Shown here piece by piece: positions 33,850-39,712 of a stretch of DNA of 39,712 nt (positions are counted from its first letter, which is position 1; each line of letters begins with the position of its first letter). The stretch comes from Streptomyces griseoluteus (GTDB lineage: Bacteria; Actinomycetota; Actinomycetes; Streptomycetales; Streptomycetaceae): the NCBI GenBank assembly GCA_000717735.1, contig JOBE01000083.1, positions 1 through 39,712 on the forward strand, read 5' to 3'. The position numbers were made by a program, and so were the translations under genes. The notes under the pieces were generated by a model that had not been told where the DNA came from, made no database searches, and was given only the letters and a program-made list of their open reading frames with translations.

Positions 33850-33872
33850 TGAGTTCCTGACGAGTTCCTGAC
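33840..33872 (+). repeat. Three tandem 11-bp copies at the helR stop
   Basis: GAGTTCCTGAY is repeated at 33840-33850, 33851-33861 and 33862-33872. Because 11 is not a multiple of three, the copies place TGA in all three frames at the gene end. Confidence 0.95.
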
Positions 33873-33999
33873 CGGCTCGTCACGGCGGGCGGGGCCCGGG
33901 CCCGAAGGGGCGGCCGGGCCTGGCTCCGTGGGGCGAACCGGTGGGGTGCGTGGGCGCGCCACGGCCGATCCTGCGATGAGATGACGTATCGATGGGTTC

Positions 34000-34419
34000 A
34001 TGACTCACACATGCGAGCCCACCACGGCATCCGTTCTCGGCGACCCGGGCGTTCCCGGTGGGGAGTGCCCCGAGGTCGCGTCGCTCGTCGCCCCGTACCT
34101 GCGCATCATCCGTTCCGCGCTTCCCCCCGTGGAGGCGGAACGATTCTTCGTACGGGCCCTGGACGCGCACGAGGAGGAACGGCGCCGGGCCGGAGCGCTC
34201 CAGCTCGGGTTCAGCGCGTACCTCTGGGACGGTCTCGGCGACAGCTGGGGCAAGTCCCTGGCGCACACCTCCGCCTGGGAGGCCATGCAGGCCATCCGCC
34301 ACCTCGTCCGCAAGGCCCCCCGCGCCGACCTCGCCGCCTACCTGCGCCTCGGGCTCCGGCACGCCCGCGAACTCGGTACCGGCTCCCCCGGCCGGGCTCC
34401 GGTGGCCGTGGGCGCCTGA
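34000..34419 (+). CDS. Small conserved-looking protein of unknown function
   Basis: This 139-residue, mostly helical protein has no signal peptide or membrane segment. It contains PYLRIIRSALPPVEAERFFV near 32-51, an acidic/basic helix AHEEERRRAGALQLGF, and SWGKSLAHTSAWEAMQAIRH. Codon use is typical of the neighbours. The ribosome site is weak (GGG a few bases before ATG). I do not recognise a family. It lies alone between helR and a converging SRPBCC gene. Confidence 0.55.
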   Translation: MTHTCEPTTASVLGDPGVPGGECPEVASLVAPYLRIIRSALPPVEAERFFVRALDAHEEERRRAGALQLGFSAYLWDGLGDSWGKSLAHTSAWEAMQAIRHLVRKAPRADLAAYLRLGLRHARELGTGSPGRAPVAVGA

Positions 34420-34423
34420 GGCC

Positions 34424-35038
34424 TCAGCCGCCGGGCCGTCCCGTCCAGTCGTCCGCGCCGGGGCCGGTGCCCTCGGCGCGGGACGCGAGGCGGTCGACGT
34501 AGTGCTGCCAGCCCTCGGCGTGTTCCTCGCAGGCCTCCGTGGAGGGGAGGCCGCTGTGGATCAGACGGAGGAGCGTGCCCTCCGGTTCGGCACGCAGAGT
34601 GATCTCGACCGTGCTGGAGCCGGGCGCCACGGGGGTCGGCCCCGACTCCCACGTACCGGAGCCGGGTGCGGCATCCGTGGGGCCCGGCTCCCAGCCCCAG
34701 CTGAAGACGACCCTTCCGGGCGGGTCGACGGTGATGAAGCGGCCGGACGCGACGGCGGCGCCGGTGACCCGGGTGCGGTAGGAGCCGCCCGGCTCGAAGG
34801 AGAACGTGCCGTCGAGGCCCATCCAGGACAGCCACTTCTCACGGTCGGAGAGCAGGCCGAAGACCGTCTCGGGGCGGGCGGCGATGTGCCGTTCCAGGGT
34901 GACCGTGTCCATGGGAGTCGGGAGGACCGAGGAGTCGGAAGGGGCCGGGGGCACGGTCGAGGTCGGAGGGGTCGACGTCGGAGGGACCAGAGGGGTCGGG
35001 GGGATGGGAGGGATCGGAGGGTCTGGAGGGATCGTCAT
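34424..35038 (-). CDS. SRPBCC/AHSA1-domain protein with Pro-rich N-terminus
   Basis: The protein has about 204 residues. From residue 43 (MDTVTLERHIAARPETVFGL) it is an SRPBCC (START-like) domain of the AHSA1 type, with WLSWMGLDGTFSFEPGGSYR and the end strand EPEGTLLRLIHSGLP, then the helix EACEEHAEGWQHYVDRL. Such proteins bind small hydrophobic ligands or act as co-chaperones. The first 42 residues are a Pro/Thr-rich run coded by a purine-rich repeat (about 34912-35038). It may be an extension or an annotation error; an ATG at 34912 gives the domain alone. Neither start has a strong ribosome site. No signal peptide is present. Confidence 0.72.
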   Translation of the reverse strand: MTIPPDPPIPPIPPTPLVPPTSTPPTSTVPPAPSDSSVLPTPMDTVTLERHIAARPETVFGLLSDREKWLSWMGLDGTFSFEPGGSYRTRVTGAAVASGRFITVDPPGRVVFSWGWEPGPTDAAPGSGTWESGPTPVAPGSSTVEITLRAEPEGTLLRLIHSGLPSTEACEEHAEGWQHYVDRLASRAEGTGPGADDWTGRPGG

Positions 35039-35301
35039 CAGGGCTTCTCGCTTCGCTCGCCCGGGGACGGCCTCCCGGCGGCCCCGGCACATCCCGGTCC
35101 GCGGCCCTGTCCGGAACCGCTCGGTCCCCTCCTTGCGCAGCGTAACCAGAGACGCGTCCGCCGGCACCTTGAGCCGCCGGGACACCCCCGGTGGGTGGTG
35201 CCTTGGACGGTGAGGCCGACCCTCGTTGCCTCAGGTGGGCCGCAAGAGGGTCGGCCGACGTTTCGAACCTCGGGGGCAGGTCTGGACCCAAGGCTTGCCA
35301 G

Positions 35302-35329
35302 ACGCTCATGTTTACGTAAACATGAGCGT
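35302..35329 (+). promoter_or_regulatory. Perfect 28-bp palindrome, LacI-type operator
   Basis: The half-site ACGCTCATGTTTAC (35302-35315) is mirrored exactly to 35329. The centre TTTACGTAAA with a CG dyad is typical of LacI-family operators. It ends 56 bases before the beta-galactosidase ATG. Confidence 0.88.
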
Positions 35330-35385
35330 ACGCGCGATACGCAGCGATGCAGCGCACCGCACCCCAGTACAGGAGTCGCCCACCC

Positions 35386-37140
35386 ATGCCCGTTCTCCAG
35401 ACAGACAAGGCCGGATTCCTGCTCGACGGCCGACCCTTCCGGCTCCTGTCCGGCGGACTGCACTACTTCCGGGTCCACCCCGAGCAGTGGGCCGACCGGC
35501 TCCGCAAGGCCCGCCTCATGGGCCTCAACACCGTGGAGACGTACGTCCCCTGGAACCTCCACCAGCCACGGCCCGACACCTTCCGCATGGACGGCGGCCT
35601 CGACCTGCCGCGCTTCCTCGAACTCGCCGCCGCCGAGGGCCTGCACGTGCTGCTGCGGCCCGGCCCGTACATCTGCGCCGAGTGGGAGGGCGGTGGCATC
35701 CCCTCCTGGCTGCTCGCCGAACCGGACATCCGGCTGCGCTCCCGCGACCCCCGGTTCCTCGCCGCCGTCGACGACTACCTCGACCGGCTCCTCACTCCGC
35801 TGCGGCCGCACCTCGCCTCGCGGGGCGGGCCCGTCATCGCCGTACAGGTGGAGAACGAGTACGGGGCGTACGGCGACGACACCGCGTACCTGGAGCACAT
35901 CGCCGACTCCCTGCGCCGCTGCGGGGTCGACGTGCCCCTCTTCACCTGCGACCAGCCGACGGACCTGGAGCGCGGCGCGCTGCCCGGCGTCCTCGCCACC
36001 GCCAACTTCGGCAGCCGCTCGGCCCACCACCTCGCCGCCCTGCGCGCCGCGCGCCCGGAGGGGCCGCTGATGACGACCGAGTTCTGGATCGGCTGGTTCG
36101 ACCGCTGGGGCGCCCACCACGTGGTCCGCGACGCGGACCGGGCGGCCGAGGAGCTGGACGAACTCCTCGCCACCGGCGCCTCGGTGAACTTCTACATGTT
36201 CCACGGCGGCACCAACTTCGGCTTCACCAACGGCGCCAACGACAAGGGCACCTACCGCCCCACCGTCACCTCCTACGACTACGACTCCCCGCTCGACGAG
36301 GCCGGCGACCCGACGGCGAAGTTCACCGCGTTCCGCGAGGTCATCGCCAAGTACGCCCCCGTCCCGAGCGAGCCCGTACCGGCGCCCGGCCCTAAACTTT
36401 CCCTCCCCGCAGTCGCGTTGACGGAGAGCGCCGCACTGCTGCCGCACGCGGACGTGCTCGCCCCCACGGCCGTGGAGTCGCACCGCCCGCTCACGATGGA
36501 GGAGCTGGAGCAGGACTTCGGCTTCGTCCTCTACGAGACCGCGCTGCCCGTCAGGGGCCCCGCCCTCCTGGAGATCGAGCACGTCCGCGACCGCGCCCAG
36601 GTCTTCGTCGACGGGCAGCCCGTGGGCGTCCTGGAGCGCGAGCAGCACGAGCACGCCCTGACGTTCACGGTGCCCCGGGCCGGCAGCGTCCTCACCGTCC
36701 TCGTCGAGAACCAGGGCCGGGTGAACTACGGCCAGGGCATCCACGACCGCAAGGGGCTGCCGGGCAAGGTCCTCCTGGACGGCGTCGAGCTCGCGGGCTG
36801 GACCAACCGCCCGCTGCCGCTGCCCGGTCCTGAGGGCATACCCTTCGCGCCCACCACGGCGACGCCCGTCGGCCCGGCCTTCCACCGGGGCTCCTTCGAG
36901 GTCACCGAAACCGCCGACACCTTCCTGCACCTCGGAGGCTGGACCAAGGGCAACGCCTGGCTCAACGGCTTCCCGCTCGGCCGCTACTGGTCCCGGGGCC
37001 CGCAGCGCTCGCTGTACGTCCCGGCCCCGGTGCTGCGTCCCGGCCGGAACGAGCTGGTCGTCCTGGAACTCCACGGCGCCCACCGGGCCCGTACGGTCAC
37101 GTTCCGCGGGACGCCGGACCTCGGCCCGACGGAGGAGTAG
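35386..37140 (+). CDS. Beta-galactosidase, glycoside hydrolase family 35
   Basis: This 584-residue GH35 enzyme would remove terminal beta-galactose from oligosaccharides. The N-terminal TIM barrel has LLSGGLHYFRVHPEQWADRL near 20-39 and RPGPYICAEWEGGGIPSW near 91-108. The acid/base Glu158 is in QVENEYGAYG and the nucleophile Glu232 in TTEFWIGWFDRWG. C-terminal jelly-roll domains follow (LGGWTKGNAWLNGFPLGRYW). There is no signal peptide, so it acts inside the cell on imported galactosides. AGGAG precedes the ATG by ten bases. The LacI-type palindrome upstream indicates sugar-induced expression; the regulator gene is not in the window. It converges with the secreted GH30 gene. Confidence 0.92.
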   Translation: MPVLQTDKAGFLLDGRPFRLLSGGLHYFRVHPEQWADRLRKARLMGLNTVETYVPWNLHQPRPDTFRMDGGLDLPRFLELAAAEGLHVLLRPGPYICAEWEGGGIPSWLLAEPDIRLRSRDPRFLAAVDDYLDRLLTPLRPHLASRGGPVIAVQVENEYGAYGDDTAYLEHIADSLRRCGVDVPLFTCDQPTDLERGALPGVLATANFGSRSAHHLAALRAARPEGPLMTTEFWIGWFDRWGAHHVVRDADRAAEELDELLATGASVNFYMFHGGTNFGFTNGANDKGTYRPTVTSYDYDSPLDEAGDPTAKFTAFREVIAKYAPVPSEPVPAPGPKLSLPAVALTESAALLPHADVLAPTAVESHRPLTMEELEQDFGFVLYETALPVRGPALLEIEHVRDRAQVFVDGQPVGVLEREQHEHALTFTVPRAGSVLTVLVENQGRVNYGQGIHDRKGLPGKVLLDGVELAGWTNRPLPLPGPEGIPFAPTTATPVGPAFHRGSFEVTETADTFLHLGGWTKGNAWLNGFPLGRYWSRGPQRSLYVPAPVLRPGRNELVVLELHGAHRARTVTFRGTPDLGPTEE

Positions 37141-37158
37141 GACCTCCCGCGAGCAGCG

Positions 37159-37209
37159 GTCCGAAGGGGCCGGGCGCCGATACGACATCGGCGCCCGGCC
37201 CCTTCGGAC
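37159..37209. terminator. Strong bidirectional terminator
   Basis: A 23-bp perfect stem (37159-37181 with 37187-37209) closes a 5-base loop between the converging GH35 and GH30 genes. Confidence 0.9.
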
Positions 37210-37224
37210 GGTACGGCGGCCCCG

Positions 37225-39642
37225 TCAGCCCAGCCGCAGCTGCTGGTTCGTTCCGTCGTTGCAGGCGTACTGGCGCAGGGCGACCCCGTCGCCCGTCGAA
37301 GAACCGTTCACGTCAAGGCACTTGGAGCTGTGGCGGGCCACCAGCGTGACATGGCCCGCGGCGGCCGTCCGGACCGCCCACTCCTGGTTCCGGCCGCCGT
37401 TGCACGCGTACTGGAACACCTGGGCGCCGTCGGCGGCCGAAGAGCCGCTGACGTCCAGGCACTTGCCGCTGTGCCGGGCGACGACGCTCACGTAGCCGGT
37501 CGCGGTGGGCCGGAGCGACCACTGCTGGTTCGCTCCCCCGTTGCACCCGTACTGCACGACGGACGCGCCGTCCGCGGTCGAAGCGCCCGACACGTCCAGG
37601 CACTTGGAGCTGTGCCGGAACACCGGGGTCTGCCAGGGGGCGGTCGCGGCCGTACGGAACGTCCAGGACTGGTTGGTACCGGTGGTCGGCCGGTAGACGC
37701 CCGCCTCGGCCCCGTCGTGCGTCGCCGCGCCGAAGACGTCCAGGAGGAGTCCCGAGGCGCTGTTGACGAGGGTGGCGTGGCCGTCGCCCGTGGTCGAGAG
37801 CATCCACTGCTGCTCGGTGCCGGCCCCCGGGGCCGCGAAGCCGAGCGCGCCGGCGGTGACGGCGAGCGCCCTGCCCGTCCTCGCGTTGGTCACCCGGTAC
37901 GCGGCCGTGCTGCCCCAGTCGTCCGCCGCGAGCTTGGTGAACGTCCACTGCTGCGCGGTGTCGGCCGGGTTCGACGTGCGCTGCACCGGCAGGTCCCTGC
38001 CCGCGACGGTGCTGACGGCGAGGGCCATCCCGCTGTGGTCGTTGAGGATCTGCCGGGCCGCGCCGACGGGCGCACCGGTGGCGACGGCGTTCACCCCCGT
38101 GACGCCCGGGAGGACGAAGGTGGTGACGGAGCCCGCGCCGACGGTGGCCCTCAGCGTCCGCCCCGTCGTGGTGAGGTCCGTACCGCGCTGGACGTTCCGG
38201 GTGGCGTCGGTGGTGTACCGCTCGACGGTTCCGCCGACGGTCCGGAACCCGTCGAGGTCGAGCGTGAGCTCGCGTGCGGTGCCACCGCGGTTGGAGTGGA
38301 CGAGCACGAGTCCCTGGCCGCCGGGGCGGACCGCGGCGAGCGTGTCGGGGTCGTCGGTGGTGACGACCCGAGCGCCGGGCCTGACGAAGCGGCTGTACTG
38401 CGCCATCGCCCAGTACTTCTTGTTCTTGCGCAGCGGCTCGGTGGCGGCGTCGGCGGGGGTGAAGTCGGTCTGGATGAGGCCCCAGTTGGAGTTCTCGCGG
38501 TCCGGGGTCATGTTCTCGTAGTCCTCGACGGCCTGCCACAGGACCCAGGCGCTGGGCTCCAGCTCCCTGATGTCGTCGTTGATCCGGCGGGTCAGGTCGA
38601 GCGCGGGGCTCATGTCGGTGAAGCTCTGCCCGACGCTGCCGCCGAGGTCCACCTCGGACATCCACAGCGGGGTCCGCTCGCCCTTGGCGATGTCCCGGAC
38701 CCCCGTGCGGCCGTTCGTCCCGTACGTGTGGGTGTTGACGCGCCCGACGGCGTCGCGGACGGCCGGGGCGTACTGCTCCCAGTTCGTCCGTGCCAGACCC
38801 GGGTTGGTCTCGTCCATGGCGGCGATCGGGGTGGCGACGCCCCGGGCGTCGAGCGCCGCGCGCAGCGTCGTGATCATGCGGGCCTGCGAGGCGGGATCCC
38901 AGTGGGAGCCCTCCTGGCGGCCGCCCGCCTTCCAGTAGTTCGTGTTCGGCTCGTTCACCGGGGAGACGGAGTCGAAGGTGACGCCCGAGCCCTGCTCGGC
39001 GCGGCGGAGCGAACCGGCCAGGTAGACGGCGAACCGCTCGTACTGGTCGGAGCGGAGGTTGTCCTGCCAGGCGTCCGTGGCGCCCGACACCAGTCCGCTG
39101 TGGGTCATGAAGTACGGGGCGGAGTTGGAGAACGCCTCGAAGGTGTCGGCGCCCCGGGCCTTGGCGGCGGAGAGCCACCAGCGCTGGTTTGCGTCGGCCT
39201 GGGCGTTCCAGTGGGCCGGGTTCTCCGGGTCCCACCAGTCGGGGGACTCGGCTCCCGGCCTGCTCCAGTAGCCGGGCACGGCGCCGCCGGCCCGCATGTA
39301 GGGAGTTGTCTCGGGGCTGTCGCCGCCGCCGATGTTGTAGCGGGCCACGGTGAAGCCGAGGCCGTCGGCGCCGTAGAGGGCGTCGGCGAGGGCGTTGCGC
39401 TGTGCGTCGGGCCAGCCGCCGGTGACGTTGGCGAACCAGGCGAGGGCCGTGCCCCAGCCCTCGAAGGCCGGCTGCTGGTAGCCGGGGTCGGGACGGACGG
39501 TCAGCGCCTGCTCGGCGCTCTCGGCGGCGACGGAGGTCACGGGCGTGAGGCCGGTCGCGAGGAGCGCGGCCACGGCGGCGGCGCCGAGGACGGCGCCGCT
39601 CCTGCGCACGCGGGTGGGGGGTCGTTCGCGGGTGGAACGCAA
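37225..39642 (-). CDS. Secreted GH30 endo-galactanase-like enzyme with ricin/CBM13 domains
   Basis: The protein has about 805 residues from a TTG at 39642 with AGGGAG upstream. It has a signal peptide (first about 40 residues, ending SVAA/ES) and a GH30-type catalytic TIM barrel. The acid/base Glu231 is in SPVNEPNTNYWKAGG and the nucleophile Glu330 in PLWMSEVDLGG. A beta domain follows, then a ricin-like region (QQWTFTKL, QQWMLSTT) and a final CBM13 trefoil with three KCLDV units and QQW, QEW, QQL marks. The closest known theme is endo-beta-1,6-galactanase of GH30 subfamily 5. It would cut galactan side chains of arabinogalactan outside the cell, giving galacto-oligosaccharides for the adjacent GH35 enzyme. 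An apparent longer N-terminus (MGSEMCIRDS) is adapter sequence, not protein. Confidence 0.9.
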   Translation of the reverse strand: MRSTRERPPTRVRRSGAVLGAAAVAALLATGLTPVTSVAAESAEQALTVRPDPGYQQPAFEGWGTALAWFANVTGGWPDAQRNALADALYGADGLGFTVARYNIGGGDSPETTPYMRAGGAVPGYWSRPGAESPDWWDPENPAHWNAQADANQRWWLSAAKARGADTFEAFSNSAPYFMTHSGLVSGATDAWQDNLRSDQYERFAVYLAGSLRRAEQGSGVTFDSVSPVNEPNTNYWKAGGRQEGSHWDPASQARMITTLRAALDARGVATPIAAMDETNPGLARTNWEQYAPAVRDAVGRVNTHTYGTNGRTGVRDIAKGERTPLWMSEVDLGGSVGQSFTDMSPALDLTRRINDDIRELEPSAWVLWQAVEDYENMTPDRENSNWGLIQTDFTPADAATEPLRKNKKYWAMAQYSRFVRPGARVVTTDDPDTLAAVRPGGQGLVLVHSNRGGTARELTLDLDGFRTVGGTVERYTTDATRNVQRGTDLTTTGRTLRATVGAGSVTTFVLPGVTGVNAVATGAPVGAARQILNDHSGMALAVSTVAGRDLPVQRTSNPADTAQQWTFTKLAADDWGSTAAYRVTNARTGRALAVTAGALGFAAPGAGTEQQWMLSTTGDGHATLVNSASGLLLDVFGAATHDGAEAGVYRPTTGTNQSWTFRTAATAPWQTPVFRHSSKCLDVSGASTADGASVVQYGCNGGANQQWSLRPTATGYVSVVARHSGKCLDVSGSSAADGAQVFQYACNGGRNQEWAVRTAAAGHVTLVARHSSKCLDVNGSSTGDGVALRQYACNDGTNQQLRLG

Positions 39643-39670
39643 GGGGGATCTCCCTGAGTCGGTCGTGGGA

Positions 39671-39712
39671 CTGTCTCTTATACACATCTCCGAGCCCACG
39701 AGACCGTACTAG
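39671..39712. other. Nextera adapter and i7 index at the contig end (not genomic)
   Basis: CTGTCTCTTATACACATCT (39671-39689) is the Tn5 mosaic end, followed by CCGAGCCCACGAGAC (39690-39704) of the Nextera read-2 adapter. The last eight bases, CGTACTAG, match the i7 index N702. The true genomic sequence ends at 39670. Confidence 0.97.

Noticed and set aside
37330..39657. 775-codon plus-strand frame antisense to GH30
   Set aside because: It mirrors a well-supported glycosidase; no domain, start or ribosome site.
39643..39699. Extra N-terminus MGSEMCIRDS on the GH30 protein
   Set aside because: It is translated from sequencing adapter, and a TTG with ribosome site and signal peptide starts at 39642.

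Overview
The window is very GC-rich actinobacterial DNA, almost certainly Streptomyces. The support is GC-biased third codon positions, GTG and TTG starts with GGAG-type ribosome sites, a HelR gene behind a rifamycin-associated element, zinc-free ribosomal protein paralogues, PucR and TIGR03086 families, and secreted ricin-lectin glycosidases. It is one draft-assembly contig. Its right end (39671-39712) is not genomic: it is Nextera adapter followed by an 8-base index. Its left end cuts through a gene. No rRNA, tRNA, CRISPR array or complete insertion sequence was seen. Layout: 1-2000 holds the start of a WXG100-like (polymorphic-toxin type) protein, an AlkZ/HTH_42 winged-helix protein and the C-terminal remnant of a PIN toxin. 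2241-12941 is a catabolic and transport region. It has an MFS transporter, an acyl-CoA dehydrogenase and an acyl-CoA ligase, with a divergent TetR gene and a palindromic operator. A second, paralogous MFS transporter is translationally coupled to an alkyl-sulfatase-like metallo-beta-lactamase protein, with a divergent PucR regulator. Between the two lie a promoter-operator followed by a broken gene and a Tat-type exported protein. 12942-18550 holds a CorA remnant, a divergent Lrp/AsnC and SMP-30 lactonase pair, a large secreted lectin-type protein, a thioredoxin-fold protein and a TIGR03086 protein. 18726-25556 holds a lipoprotein and a glycerophosphotransferase-like gene split by a 13-copy 7-bp repeat. 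It also holds a STAND/TPR ATPase with an altered P-loop, a 5'-truncated FAD oxidoreductase, a GNAT acetyltransferase and an alpha/beta hydrolase. 25881-29215 is a bidirectional zinc-starvation island. Two Zur-box-like palindromes lie between rpmE2-(P-loop-less COG0523)-rpsR2 on one side and rpmF2-(intact COG0523 GTPase) on the other. 29259-30161 is a deletion scar joining the 3' parts of a divergent amidohydrolase and an indoleamine 2,3-dioxygenase-like gene. 30308-39642 holds a serine hydrolase, a strong terminator, the RAE and helR, two small genes, a GH35 beta-galactosidase behind a perfect 28-bp LacI-type palindrome, and a secreted GH30 galactanase-like enzyme with CBM13 lectin repeats. 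How the parts work together: the left third looks like a regulated uptake and CoA-activation route for an organic or sulfated acid. The middle is a mosaic of intact genes and gene scars. The zinc island would replace zinc-bearing ribosomal proteins and deliver scarce zinc. The right end looks like a galactan-degrading pair, with GH30 outside and GH35 inside the cell. The most unusual item is the heptanucleotide repeat inside the coding sequence at 19721-19811. Seven is not a multiple of three, so each change in copy number shifts the reading frame. The present 13 copies leave the gene OFF, and 12 or 15 would join both halves. This is the arrangement of a phase-variable contingency gene, rarely discussed in Streptomyces, but an assembly or deletion artefact must be excluded.
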